From the NCBI GenBank assembly GCA_027623555.1, contig JAQBSZ010000013.1:39892-103891 (forward strand): a stretch of 64,000 bases of DNA, in the 5' to 3' direction. Made by a program: the position numbers and the translations under genes. Every line of letters starts with the position of its first letter. Positions within the stretch are counted from its first letter, which is position 1. Shown here piece after piece: positions 8,575 to 17,842 of the stretch. Under the pieces are notes generated by a model, which worked only from the letters and a program-made list of their open reading frames with translations, ran no database searches and was not told the DNA's origin. The DNA comes from Pseudomonadota bacterium. GTDB taxonomy: Bacteria; Pseudomonadota; Gammaproteobacteria; Pseudomonadales; Pseudohongiellaceae.

Positions 8575-9288
8575 TCAGAAAACCATTACAAAAGTAAACG
8601 CAGTCTCCGTATCGGTCTCTTCTCGACCAGGTGGTACGACTGTCTGATGTTTTATCTTCAATGAAAAGCGCAACGACAGGTTTTCGAGAATCTTTGTTTC
8701 GATACTGCTCACGGAACGATAGATTGTGGAATCCGTGCCGTACTCAGTACTCAGTTCCTGGTTAAATTCTGCAGATTGTGAAATCGTCCAATCGTAGTCA
8801 CCAGCAAAGCGAAGAATCGGTTCATCGAAATCCGAATTGTCCAGTCGAGACCATCGAATTCCGAGACCCGCTCGAAGCGTCAACCCCATGTCAGTGCGGT
8901 TGCGCAAGAATCCGCGACCGTAGCTGAAGGTCAGGTCAGATTGACTGTCGAAACCGCTGAAGCGATCATCTTCGTGAGAGAATCGGGATTGAAAGAAACT
9001 GAATTCGGTAAATTCATATTCGGCACTCGCAACTGTGTACCAGCGCTGGCTCTTGACTACATTATCACTTGAGGAATATAGAGCATCGAGGGAAAAGTCA
9101 TAGTCCCAATTGCCGCGATCAATGTTTATGGCGCCTGCGAAATTGAGTGATTGTTCGTCGGTATTGCCTGAAGTGAACAAACCTCCCACTTCGATTTCCC
9201 GGGTAATTCCAGTTTCTTCCTGAGCTATCGCCTGTGTACTCAGTGCGGCAATAAACGCCGACAGCAATAGGTTGCGTATCGTTTCCAT
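8575..9288 (-). CDS. DUF481 (YdiY-like) outer-membrane protein
   Basis: About 237 residues from ATG 9288, with a signal peptide (IRNLLLSAFIAALSTQAIAQ). The mature protein is rich in alternating aromatic/polar beta-strands with typical DUF481 motifs: EVGGLFTSGNTDEQSLN at the N-terminus and FRFSLKIKHQT-like strands ending in VMVF, an aromatic C-terminus typical of outer-membrane beta-barrels. Homologues such as YdiY are called salt-induced outer-membrane proteins. An upstream GTG/ATG extension to 9342 would place extra residues before the signal peptide and is less likely. Confidence 0.8.
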   Translation of the reverse strand: METIRNLLLSAFIAALSTQAIAQEETGITREIEVGGLFTSGNTDEQSLNFAGAINIDRGNWDYDFSLDALYSSSDNVVKSQRWYTVASAEYEFTEFSFFQSRFSHEDDRFSGFDSQSDLTFSYGRGFLRNRTDMGLTLRAGLGIRWSRLDNSDFDEPILRFAGDYDWTISQSAEFNQELSTEYGTDSTIYRSVSSIETKILENLSLRFSLKIKHQTVVPPGREETDTETAFTFVMVF

Positions 9289-9647
9289 TTCCTGATTACC
9301 TTGCTTGCCAATATATAGTCTTACTACTGTTTCTCGGCACATAGTGCTGATCGCTTAGTCCTGAAAGCGCCGAATTTACCCGAAAATAGCGGATTTAGCG
9401 GACACAGCTACGATACAGCCAGCGCAACACAAAACCATTCCCAGTTAAATTGAAAAACTGCTGAAGTCGCCATGTCCGGCAAATACAAGTCTGCACAAAT
9501 ACAGTGATTTCGATGCCGGCATGAATTACCTTGTCTTAAGCTCCCGAGTTTTCTGGAGTTGGCCATTCTTTTGGGGTATAAGGCTGCAATAGCCGGTAGG
9601 GAACTACCGGTTGATCTGTTAGTTCGGAGCCCCACAAGCGCATTAAA
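9289..9647. other. Intergenic region between divergent DUF481 and sixA genes
   Basis: No gene seen. Near the right end a short hairpin CCGGTAG-ggaa-CTACCGG (9593-9610) lies in the presumed leader of sixA, 37 nt before its ATG, and a -10-like TATAAG lies at 9577-9582. The rest shows no structure I can name. Confidence 0.4.
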
Positions 9648-10145
9648 ATGAAGACGCTTTACCTGCTTCGCCATGCCAAATCCAGCTGGGCCAATCCCGA
9701 GCTGAAAGATTTTGAGCGACCACTCTCCAAGCGGGGAACGAAAGACGTACCGATGATGGCTGCCCGATTTCTGGCAAGAGGCGGCGAAGTTGCCTGCATT
9801 ATTTGTAGTCCTGCGAATCGGGCCAAGACCACCGCTCGCTTGTTTGCCAAGAATATCGACTTTGATGTAGATGACATTATCAGCAATCCCGAGTTGTATT
9901 TTGCCGGTACACCGATGTTTCTGAAGGCGGCCAGTCTCGTTGATGAAGCCTGCGACTCAGCAATGTTGGTAGGGCATAATCCGGCCATTACCGAGTTCGT
10001 CAACGAGATGGCGAATTGCGATATCGACAACGTGACCACCTGTGGGCTGGTGGAATTGAGGCTGCCTATCGATCACTGGTCCGACATCGAAACAGGCATG
10101 GCTACTCTGGTTGAATTTGACTATCCAAAAAAATCAGCGCGATGA
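9648..10145 (+). CDS. sixA: SixA-like histidine phosphatase
   Basis: 165 residues with the phosphohistidine-phosphatase signature LLRHAKSSW at the N-terminus, ERPLSKRG, ICSPANRAKTTA and VGHNPAITEF (second catalytic His). Size and the RHAKS form match SixA, which dephosphorylates phospho-His on HPt or PTS proteins. Its stop overlaps the ATG of the cytochrome gene (ATGA), indicating translational coupling, so sixA, the cytochrome c lipoprotein and the ChaN-like gene probably form one operon. Confidence 0.85.
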   Translation: MKTLYLLRHAKSSWANPELKDFERPLSKRGTKDVPMMAARFLARGGEVACIICSPANRAKTTARLFAKNIDFDVDDIISNPELYFAGTPMFLKAASLVDEACDSAMLVGHNPAITEFVNEMANCDIDNVTTCGLVELRLPIDHWSDIETGMATLVEFDYPKKSAR

Positions 10146-10606
10146 CTTCTTTTCAGAGAATTCGAGTAAAGGGATTGCTCTTAACACTGTCAGGTTTATT
10201 GCTGACAGCCTGTACTGAGCCAGAACCCGTTTTGCAGACAGACAATCCAGCCTCTGCAAGATGGTACAGTGATGCACAGGTCACAATTGGCGCAGCCGTA
10301 TTTGCTGAGCACTGTGCAGTATGTCATGGCAGCAGTGCCGAAGGAACCGTGAGTGACTGGCGTCAACGGCTGGATGATGGTGCTTTCCCGCCACCGCCGT
10401 TGAATGGCAGTGCCCATGCCTGGCACCATTCCAACGCCGTGTTACTACAGGTTATCGAAAATGGCGGTGCAGCCTTCGGTGGTAAGATGCCAGCTTTTGC
10501 CGAAGTGCTGGACCACACAGAAAAGCTTGCGGTGATTGCCTATTTCCAAAACTATTGGAGTGATGAGATTTATGCGCAGTGGATGCAGATGGGTGGCCCG
10601 GATTAA
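10142..10606 (+). CDS. Cytochrome c lipoprotein
   Basis: 154 residues. The N-terminus has a lipoprotein signal ending LLLTACTEPEP. The single haem c site is CAVCHGSSAEG near residue 58 and the likely axial Met is in GGKMPAFAEVL. It is a small class I cytochrome anchored to a membrane facing the periplasm. It overlaps sixA by 4 nt and the next gene by 14 nt if that gene starts at GTG 10593. Redox partner unknown. Confidence 0.85.
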   Translation: MTSFQRIRVKGLLLTLSGLLLTACTEPEPVLQTDNPASARWYSDAQVTIGAAVFAEHCAVCHGSSAEGTVSDWRQRLDDGAFPPPPLNGSAHAWHHSNAVLLQVIENGGAAFGGKMPAFAEVLDHTEKLAVIAYFQNYWSDEIYAQWMQMGGPD

Positions 10607-11537
10607 CTTGCTACGGCTAATGATTGCTGCCTTGCTTGCCTGCACCGGCCTGTCCGCTGCCAGCCAGGTACAACAGATCGAACTTTGGGAATCACCGTTG
10701 TACTCAGACCATCCCCTGGTAGGCCGAATCTGGAGTAGCGCAGAAGCTGAATTCGTAGAACTGGCAGAGTTGGGAAATGCGATTGAAGGTGCCAGCTACC
10801 TTTTATTAGGAGAGAAACACGACAACCCGGATCATCATGCTCTACAGCTGGCCACTCTGGAGCGGTTCATCGATCTGAGAAAGATTTCAGCAGTCGCCTT
10901 CGAGATGATGGACAGCGACGTACAAAACAGATTAAACAGCATTCAGCAGCAAGGCTTGACGACGCTGGACGATTTGAAGACCTACCTGGACTGGGATGAA
11001 GAAGGTTGGGACTGGAACTTCTACGGTCCGCTCATCATGATGGTGTATCGTGCCGGAATTCCTCTGGCTGCTGCCAACATCACAGATGCAACAGTCGGTA
11101 GAGTGTATGGCGAGGCGACATCACCCGAGATAGCACGCATTCTTGATGAAGTCACCATGGCGCAACTCAACGTCGATATCGATGAAAGTCATTGTGGCCT
11201 GCTTCCCGAATCACAGTTTCCTGCCATGGTCAGAGTTCAGCAGACGCGGGATTTCACGATGGCCGGTAGCATGCCGAATCCACAAGCGGGCATGCTGACG
11301 GTACTGATTGCTGGCAACTATCATGTACGTCAGGACCTGGGCGTGCCTAACTATCTATTGGCTAAAGATGTACAGCTCGAGAGTGATCGCATTCTTGCAT
11401 TGTCCTTCATGGAAGTTGAGCCAGGAGAAGTGGACCCTCAAGCCTATCTACAAAAGTTCAAATCCCAGCCGGCCTTCGACTATATCTGGTTTACACCAGC
11501 AATCTCTAACGAAGATTACTGTGCTTCGCTGCGATAA
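10593..11537 (+). CDS. ChaN-family haem-binding lipoprotein
   Basis: About 314 residues from GTG 10593; ATG 10620 is a shorter alternative but removes the positive residues before the signal core (RINLLRLMIAALLAC). A lipobox-like L-L-A-C is present. Family blocks include YLLLGEKHDNPDHHALQ, AVAFEMMDSD, LDWDEEGWDWNFYGPLI and LIAGNYHVRQDLGVPNYL. ChaN (DUF399) proteins are iron-regulated surface lipoproteins that bind haem. Being next to a cytochrome c gene fits a haem-related role, which is inferred. Confidence 0.8.
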   Translation: MARINLLRLMIAALLACTGLSAASQVQQIELWESPLYSDHPLVGRIWSSAEAEFVELAELGNAIEGASYLLLGEKHDNPDHHALQLATLERFIDLRKISAVAFEMMDSDVQNRLNSIQQQGLTTLDDLKTYLDWDEEGWDWNFYGPLIMMVYRAGIPLAAANITDATVGRVYGEATSPEIARILDEVTMAQLNVDIDESHCGLLPESQFPAMVRVQQTRDFTMAGSMPNPQAGMLTVLIAGNYHVRQDLGVPNYLLAKDVQLESDRILALSFMEVEPGEVDPQAYLQKFKSQPAFDYIWFTPAISNEDYCASLR

Positions 11538-11601
11538 AGAGTCGCCAAGCCAGTCGGGGTTCCGTGCCAGTGCTTGAATAAAGCCGGCTTTCCGGAGACA
11601 C

Positions 11602-12423
11602 TTGCAGCACTTGAAATTTAAAGCCCTGATGAGACTGAATCTACAAAATCAACTGACTGTGGCGCTGCTGGCTGTACTAACCGCCTTACCGGTGGCTGCA
11701 CAGGTCTACCCGCAGATTTCCGGCAACCAGGATCCCATCTATGACCTCGGATACGATGATGCCGGGGAATTTAATTTCGTGAGAATCCAATTCGATACCT
11801 ATTACGGAAGAGGCTTCGGTTATGGGCCCTGGTCAATTGATTTCCCTGATGCCGATATGAATTTCCTGCGTGGGGTATCGCGACTGACAAACATCCGAGT
11901 GATGAGCGATCCCATAGTCTTGCGTTTCGATGATGATGCGATTTATGACTATCCGTTTCTGTACATGCTGGAGGTTGGCCAGGGTGGAGGCATGATACTC
12001 AACCCCGGCGAGATCGAAAACTTGCGGGAATACTTGTTGCGAGGTGGTTTTCTGCTGATTGACGATTTCTGGGGAGAGCAGCAGTACAATAATTTTCTCG
12101 CCGCCTTCAGTCAGGTGTTTCCAGATCGGGAGATAATCGAGTTAGACTCCGACCATGAGATTTTTCACGTATATTACGATATCGATGGACCCCAGCTTAT
12201 TCCTGCCCTGTATCGCAGCGACGAGTACGGCGAACAGGGTATCGATTATGCCAGCAACCACGCCGTACTTGACGATTCGGGCCGCGTGATGGTGCTGATC
12301 AACTGGAATTCAGACATGGGAGATGGCTGGGAACATACATACCATCCGGCCTATCCCACGCGCTATGCAAACTCTGCTTATCGCCTGGGTATCAATTACC
12401 TTATGTACTCAATGACGCATTAA
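11602..12423 (+). CDS. DUF4159 domain protein, secreted
   Basis: 273 residues. A hydrophobic segment (LTVALLAVLTALPVAAQ) forms a signal peptide. The core contains FNFVRIQFDTYYGRG, FLYMLEVGQGGGMILN and LLRGGFLLIDDFWGEQQ, the pattern of DUF4159, a Rossmann/GATase-like domain without known catalysis. GGAG 5 nt before TTG 11602 supports that start; ATG 11629 lacks an SD. It stands between the ChaN gene and the VOC gene in the same direction. Confidence 0.75.
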   Translation: MQHLKFKALMRLNLQNQLTVALLAVLTALPVAAQVYPQISGNQDPIYDLGYDDAGEFNFVRIQFDTYYGRGFGYGPWSIDFPDADMNFLRGVSRLTNIRVMSDPIVLRFDDDAIYDYPFLYMLEVGQGGGMILNPGEIENLREYLLRGGFLLIDDFWGEQQYNNFLAAFSQVFPDREIIELDSDHEIFHVYYDIDGPQLIPALYRSDEYGEQGIDYASNHAVLDDSGRVMVLINWNSDMGDGWEHTYHPAYPTRYANSAYRLGINYLMYSMTH

Positions 12424-12486
12424 CACTTGAAGATAAGATACGACTACCCAAGGCTTTTACTGTTTACAATAAAAAAGAGATATTCC

Positions 12487-13269
12487 ATGAAAAACATTCT
12501 GATGCTTCTTCTTCTGGCTATGCTGTTTTCTTCCCGGGTGATAGCGGTACCCTATGATCATATCCACCTGGCGGCACCCAATGCCCTGGATGCAGTCAAT
12601 TGGTATGTAAAACATTTTGGTGGCGAAGCCGGACGATTCCTTCGTGCCGGTGATGGATCCGAGTACGCGATCGATCGGGTTTACTACGATGATATTTCGG
12701 TAATCTTTTTCGAGCGGGAACCCACCGGTGGCTCTGTAGGTACCGGGGTAGATCATTTCGGATTCTCAATGAGCAATGTCGAAGAAGTGGTTGCCAGCGT
12801 CGTCGCCGATGGTGGCACACAGCTCGGTGATTTTGTCGAGTTCAGAGGCATGCAGATAGCATTCGTGGAAGATCCCTGGGGAACCAAGATCGAATTGATT
12901 AATGATCCTGAACTACGCGGTATGCACCATCTCCATCTTTCCTCCCCGGATCCTGAAGCTACACTGCAGTGGTATGGCGACAATTTCGGCGGCGAATCAG
13001 CACAATTTGCCGGCGCTCTACCCGGGTTACACTACGGCAATATCTGGCTGCTGGTCGCCAGGGCGGCAGCGACACCAGTGCCGACTGAAGGGCGCAGCTT
13101 CGATCACCTGGGCTGGAATTTCCAGGACCTTGATGCATCGGCCGAAACGCTCAAAGCCAATGGCGTAGTATTTTCGATGGACCCACGACCGTTTCGAGGA
13201 ATTCGCATCTCCTTCGCCGAAGGCCCCGACGGCGTGCGCATCGAACTGGTAGAGAAACCTGATATTTAG
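12487..13269 (+). CDS. Secreted double VOC (glyoxalase/dioxygenase-fold) protein
   Basis: About 260 residues from ATG 12487, which gives a signal peptide (NILMLLLLAMLFSSRVIA). Two VOC modules follow: YDHIHLAAPNALDAVNWYVKHF...GTKIELINDPE and MHHLHLSSPDPEATLQWYGDNF...GVRIELVEKP. Each has a His near its start and a Glu in the I-E-L segment, positions that bind metal in VOC enzymes. Export to the periplasm is less usual for this fold. Substrate unknown. An upstream extension to 12427 lacks support. Confidence 0.8.
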   Translation: MKNILMLLLLAMLFSSRVIAVPYDHIHLAAPNALDAVNWYVKHFGGEAGRFLRAGDGSEYAIDRVYYDDISVIFFEREPTGGSVGTGVDHFGFSMSNVEEVVASVVADGGTQLGDFVEFRGMQIAFVEDPWGTKIELINDPELRGMHHLHLSSPDPEATLQWYGDNFGGESAQFAGALPGLHYGNIWLLVARAAATPVPTEGRSFDHLGWNFQDLDASAETLKANGVVFSMDPRPFRGIRISFAEGPDGVRIELVEKPDI

Positions 13270-13366
13270 ATATAAGAGTCAGGGTCTGAGCTATCCCTTT
13301 AAAAGTAGTGTGAGTTCTACGGATTCAAATTATCTGGGCACTTGGCTGAATAACGCCTGGTAGAAC

Positions 13367-13500
13367 GCACTGGCTTGGGAGGGTTTGTTCGCTCAGCGAC
13401 TTGCCCTGCTCCGGGGTTCCCTCACTCGGTCGGGAGCCCAAAAAATGGGCTCACGCTGCGTCATTATTGCTGTGTGAACAAACCCTCCCAAGCCAGTGCT
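13367..13500. repeat. Palindromic element 1 (24-bp arms)
   Basis: Perfect 24-bp inverted arms at 13367-13390 and 13477-13500 enclose an 86-nt core with its own hairpin GAGCCC-aaaaaat-GGGCTC. The core contains CTCCGGGGTTCCCTCACTC, nearly identical to a segment in element 2. It lies in a 587-bp gap (13270-13856) that has no gene I can see. Confidence 0.75.
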
Positions 13501-13650
13501 TGCAGTTCCGACTAAACCTCGTGCAGTTTCAAAAGTCTATTATCTGGGATTGAAAATTCCCAGGAAGCTCTGAAATCATCTCAATGTCTGAACTGGATTG
13601 GATTCGAAGTTGATTGTTCTCAAACCAGGCAACAATCCAAGGCGATGAGC

Positions 13651-13779
13651 GGCTAGCTGGTGTAGCGGCAGACCGCGCCCCTCCGGGGTGCCCTCGCTCC
13701 GAAAAGCAGCCTCGCATAAAGCGCGAGTCTTTTTTCTGCGCTCGGCGCTGGTCTTTGATCGCCGCTACACCAGCTAACC
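13651..13779. repeat. Palindromic element 2 (19-bp arms)
   Basis: Inverted arms at 13651-13669 and 13761-13779 match at 18 of 19 positions around a 91-nt core. The core holds CTCCGGGGTGCCCTCGCTC, differing from element 1 at two bases, while the arms of the two elements are unrelated. Same layout, different arms. This suggests a family of structured intergenic elements. Confidence 0.7.
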
Positions 13780-13856
13780 GGTCACCGCCGATCGGAGCCA
13801 CGACACGCACTTGAGGCTATGATGCACTGGAATGCAGCAAATCCACTTGATTAATC

Positions 13857-16529
13857 TTACCGGGTAACCGGATCCACTTTATCAGGATCGAATTTCAATT
13901 TGGCAAAGTGTTTCTTTAGCGTATTCGTACTGATCGTTCCATCACGAAACAATCCAACCAGTGCAGCGTGACAGATGTAATCAGTGCTGATCTCGAAGTA
14001 ATCACGCAGGTCAGCCCGCGACTCACTCAATCCATAACCGTCGGTTCCCAACACGGTATAGTTCTCCGGCATCCAGCTGGCGACACTATTCGGCAGGGCC
14101 TTCATGTAGTCCGATGCGGCTACGTAGACGCCATCTGTACCTGCGAACAGTTTCTTGATGTAGGGTTCGCGAGCTTTCTTAAGCGGCTGCAGGCGATTAA
14201 TACGCTTGCACTCCTCGGCTTCGCGATAGAGTTCGTTGTAACTGGTAACGCTCCACACAGAAATCTTGAACCCCATCGATTCCAGCTTGGCTTGCGCGCC
14301 CAGTACCTGCTGCATGATGGAACCGCTTCCGAGCAAGTGAATCTGGGAATCGTTCACCGATCCGCTTGAAGCAAAAAGATAGGCACCGGCGAGAATACCG
14401 TCCTGCACAGACTTGTTCTCGGGAAGCGAGGGCATGACATAATTCTCGTTATAGGCCGTTATGTAATAGAAGATATTTTCCTGCAGTTCATACATGCGTC
14501 GAATACCTTCCCTGACGATTACGACTAACTCATAGGCGAATGCCGGGTCGTAGCTCTTCAGGTTGGGGTAGGTATTCGCAACAACCTGAGAATGACCATC
14601 CTGATGCTGGATACCTTCACCATTGAGTGTGGTGCGGCCAGCGGTGCCACCAATCAGGAACCCTCTGCACAGCATGTCGCCACAGGTCCAGATCATGTCT
14701 CCGACGCGTTGAAATCCGAAGATCGAATAGAAGAAGTAAAATGGAATCATCGGCAGCCCATGGATTGAATAGGCAGTCCCGGCGGCCAGGAAAGAAGCCA
14801 GCGCGCCTGTCTCACAGATGCCTTCCTGCAGGATCTGGCCGTCTTCTGCTTCCCGGTACGCCAGCAGCGTGTCGGCATCGACGGGAATATAGCGTTGACC
14901 CTGGAGCGAGAAAATACCTGCAATCTTGAACAGCGCCTCCAGTCCAAATGTACGTGCTTCGTCGGGCACGATTGGCACGATGTACCTGTTCAACGTTGGC
15001 TCCCGTAACAGGATGGACAAGATTCGCACCAGGGACATGGTGGTGGATTGGGGGCGTGTGGTCGATGCCTGGGTCAGCGATTCGAAACTGCTCATTGGTG
15101 GCGCCGACAGCCGGGCGCAGGAGTTCTTGCGCTCTGGGATCTGGCCACCCAGTGCCTGACGCCTGGCCTTGAGATACTGTATTTCTTCACTGGTTTCTAT
15201 TGGCTTGTAGAATTCAGCCTTGCGGATAGCGTCGTCCGTCAACGGGATGCCCCAGTTCTTGGCGATAGCCAGACGCTGGTCGCCATCCAGATTCTTCTTC
15301 TGGTGAACGGTGTTGCTTCCTTCGGCACCGATGATGCCGTCACCTTTTACGGTTTTCACGAGTATCACCGTAGGTTTGCCGTCGCTGTTTATTGCCCGCT
15401 GATAAGCTGCGAAGATCTTTGCTACATCCTGACCACCGCGTTTGATCTGTTTTACTTCATCATCGCTGAGGGAGTTCATCATGCGTTCCAGCTCAGGATT
15501 GCCGTCGACCCAATGTTCCCGTTGTCTGCTGCCGGGCAATACTGAGTAGCGCTGATAGTCGCCATCGACACATTCTTCCATGCGCTTGCGGAGCGTGCCG
15601 TTGATGTCTTGAGCGAGTAGCTTGTCCCAGCCACCACCCCAGATGACCTTGATCACGTTCCAGCCTGAACCGGTGAAGGCGGCTTCCAATTCCTGGATTA
15701 TTTTGCCATTACCACGCACCGGGCCATCCAGGCGTTGCAAGTTGCAATTAATTACCAGGATGAGATTGTCCAGATTCTCCCGTGCAGCGATATTGATACT
15801 CCCCAGCACCTCGGGCTCATCGGTTTCACCGTCGCCGATAAAGCACCAGACCTTTCCCCCAAGCTTGGGTTTCAAGCCACGGTTTTCCAGGTACTTGGCG
15901 AAGCGCGCCTGGTAGATCGCGGTTGGGGTGGACAGCCCCATCGAAGCATTGGCTACTTGCCAATAGTCAGGCATCGAGCGTGGATGCGGATAGGAGGTTA
16001 GCCCGCCCTCGGGCTGCAGCTCGCGCCGGTAATTCTCCAGCTGTTGCTTCGTTAATACCCCTTCCAGCCAGGAACGCGCATAGACACCGGGTGATGCATG
16101 AGGTTGGGGTATTACCAAATCGCCGCCATAGGTAGCAGAGCGATTGCGAAAGAAATGATTAAACCCAACCTCCATCATGGTTGCCGCCGAGGCATAGGTA
16201 GCAATGTGACCCCCGACTCCGGCACCGGAATCCTGACCGCGCAAAACCATTGCCATGGCATTCCAGCGCAGGATGTTTTCGATGCGTTGTTCTAATTCGG
16301 AATGGCCGGGATAGGGAGGTTGTTCAGACAGTGATATGGTATTGAGGTAGGGCGTGTTTACGGTGACATCACTGCCACCAATGCTGTGTTCATAGCGCCA
16401 GTTAGCGAGGCGGCCAAGAATCTGTTGCACACCTTCAGCACCGTAATTCGCGTAGACATCTTCAATAGCTTCCAGCCATTCCCTGATGTCTTCGCTAATC
16501 CCGGATTCAGTGGGTGGCTTGCTATTCAT
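13857..16529 (-). CDS. aceE: Pyruvate dehydrogenase E1 component (homodimeric)
   Basis: 890 residues, the usual length of gammaproteobacterial AceE. Key segments: RGQDSGAGVGGHIATYASAA, the thiamine diphosphate motif CFIGDGETDEPE followed by ILVINCNLQRLDGPVRGN, and FGFQRVGDMIWTCGDM plus TAGRTTLNGEGIQHQDGHS in the second half. It decarboxylates pyruvate and acetylates the E2 lipoyl groups in the pyruvate dehydrogenase complex. Neither aceF nor lpd is adjacent, so E2/E3 must be encoded elsewhere. Start ATG 16529; the gap behind the stop contains the palindromic elements. Confidence 0.95.
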   Translation of the reverse strand: MNSKPPTESGISEDIREWLEAIEDVYANYGAEGVQQILGRLANWRYEHSIGGSDVTVNTPYLNTISLSEQPPYPGHSELEQRIENILRWNAMAMVLRGQDSGAGVGGHIATYASAATMMEVGFNHFFRNRSATYGGDLVIPQPHASPGVYARSWLEGVLTKQQLENYRRELQPEGGLTSYPHPRSMPDYWQVANASMGLSTPTAIYQARFAKYLENRGLKPKLGGKVWCFIGDGETDEPEVLGSINIAARENLDNLILVINCNLQRLDGPVRGNGKIIQELEAAFTGSGWNVIKVIWGGGWDKLLAQDINGTLRKRMEECVDGDYQRYSVLPGSRQREHWVDGNPELERMMNSLSDDEVKQIKRGGQDVAKIFAAYQRAINSDGKPTVILVKTVKGDGIIGAEGSNTVHQKKNLDGDQRLAIAKNWGIPLTDDAIRKAEFYKPIETSEEIQYLKARRQALGGQIPERKNSCARLSAPPMSSFESLTQASTTRPQSTTMSLVRILSILLREPTLNRYIVPIVPDEARTFGLEALFKIAGIFSLQGQRYIPVDADTLLAYREAEDGQILQEGICETGALASFLAAGTAYSIHGLPMIPFYFFYSIFGFQRVGDMIWTCGDMLCRGFLIGGTAGRTTLNGEGIQHQDGHSQVVANTYPNLKSYDPAFAYELVVIVREGIRRMYELQENIFYYITAYNENYVMPSLPENKSVQDGILAGAYLFASSGSVNDSQIHLLGSGSIMQQVLGAQAKLESMGFKISVWSVTSYNELYREAEECKRINRLQPLKKAREPYIKKLFAGTDGVYVAASDYMKALPNSVASWMPENYTVLGTDGYGLSESRADLRDYFEISTDYICHAALVGLFRDGTISTNTLKKHFAKLKFDPDKVDPVTR

Positions 16530-16622
16530 AGTTCCCGAGTCTAAAGCGGACTCGATCTTGAAGCTAGTGTGATCATCTCACGGCTAGCGTGGCCTACTAA
16601 CTCGTGCAGGTAAGTACCACGG

Positions 16623-17159
16623 TCATTCTACGGCCACTTCGTTATTTACTGATGCCGAAAGGTTGGCAAGATAGCCGAGAATGAGTTCGGCATCGCGAAC
16701 TACGCAGCCCTTGCTATTGAGAAGCATATACTCAGCACTAACGCGGCGTATATGATCAGCCTTGGCGATGGTGTCCTTAAACGTCTGGATTTCCCTGGGC
16801 GCCAGTCCGCGATCGAGATAAAAGTCGATGAGTATCCGCATCTCTTGCTCACTCAAACTATCGGCGAGTATCCGTGCGATGCCCGCTTTGAAATTATCCC
16901 AGGCATAGACTTCAACGTAACAAGCCGCGATGCGATTCTTGAGTTGAGCAGGGAGTGCGACTTCGACCGACGTACTGACGATACTTGAATAGGTTCTGAT
17001 GATGGCGCGGGTTTGTTGTTCTGCCAGTGATTCGAAACGCTTGCCCACTTCGGTCACCTGGATCAGGCGGTTGGCATCGCGAATTCCATCCGCGTACCCG
17101 GTACTGGTAAAGAGCAGCAGACAAGCGAGCAGGTATTTGTGGGCGATTCTACTCTTCAC
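16623..17159 (-). CDS. Hypothetical secreted helical protein (DUF2059-like?)
   Basis: 178 residues with a signal peptide (YLLACLLLFTSTGYA). The mature part is mainly alpha-helical. The segment LSEQEMRILIDFYLDRGLAPREIQTF resembles the DUF2059 pattern (acidic helix, F-Y, short turn, helix), but the match is weak by eye. Two Cys (ACYVEVY and GCVVRD) could form a disulfide. It sits alone leftward between aceE and the divergent MarR gene. Confidence 0.5.
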   Translation of the reverse strand: MKSRIAHKYLLACLLLFTSTGYADGIRDANRLIQVTEVGKRFESLAEQQTRAIIRTYSSIVSTSVEVALPAQLKNRIAACYVEVYAWDNFKAGIARILADSLSEQEMRILIDFYLDRGLAPREIQTFKDTIAKADHIRRVSAEYMLLNSKGCVVRDAELILGYLANLSASVNNEVAVE

Positions 17160-17397
17160 GGGAGATTTCCAATTCCGCAGCGAATTGCTAGGCGTGTTCC
17201 ATGGTGCGTCAATGGTGTGTCCATAATGATAATCCCAAGGAATTGTACTCCATCAATTGAAAAGTCACATCCATCACGATTCGGTCCTCGCAGCGATCCT
17301 GGTGCCCGGATACTGTCCAATGTCTGCATCAGATCAATTGACTGCTGCAGGGTACAATGACAACATGCTGACATAATTGCTATTTAGGAGTGGGGGA

Positions 17398-17838
17398 GTG
17401 CATTCTCCAAAGCGAATTCTTTATCTGGATCTGGTGCTGTCGATTTTTCGCCTCAACGGCCTGCTAATTGCCGAAGGCGACGCGATGACTGACGGATTGG
17501 GTCTGACGCATGCGCGCTGGAAAGTGATAGGTGCCATCGCCTTGTCAAATGCCGGACTGACCGTACCCGGTATTGCCAGAGTGCTGGGACAATCCCGCCA
17601 GGCAGTGCAACGTATCACCGATGTTATGGTGGAAGATGGATTACTGGATTACCAGGTGAATCCCAGGCACAAGCGTTCGGTATTGGTGACGCTCACCGAA
17701 GAAGGCAATCATGTCTATAACGAGTTAAGGGAAGTGCAGGATCCCTGGGCAATTCAGAACACCGAAGACATTCCCATCGAAGAACTGGATCAGGCACTGC
17801 GCTTGATACGCCGCCTGATCAAGAAATTCGATAAGTGA
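17398..17838 (+). CDS. MarR-family transcriptional regulator
   Basis: About 146 residues from GTG 17398, which has TAGGAG 7 nt upstream. The winged-helix core reads LGLTHARWKVIGAIALSNAGLTVPGIARVLGQSRQAVQRITDVMVEDGLLDYQVNPRHKRSVLVTLTEEG, here split as helix-turn-helix (GQSRQAVQRI) and wing (NPRHKRS). MarR proteins are dimeric repressors of stress and efflux genes. Its stop is 4 nt before the nnr start, so it appears to head the nnr operon. The ligand cannot be predicted. Confidence 0.85.
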   Translation: MHSPKRILYLDLVLSIFRLNGLLIAEGDAMTDGLGLTHARWKVIGAIALSNAGLTVPGIARVLGQSRQAVQRITDVMVEDGLLDYQVNPRHKRSVLVTLTEEGNHVYNELREVQDPWAIQNTEDIPIEELDQALRLIRRLIKKFDK

Positions 17839-17842
17839 TGGC

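Noticed and set aside
15048..15545. 165-residue plus-strand frame inside aceE
   Set aside because: Antisense shadow of a well-conserved gene; no family pattern.
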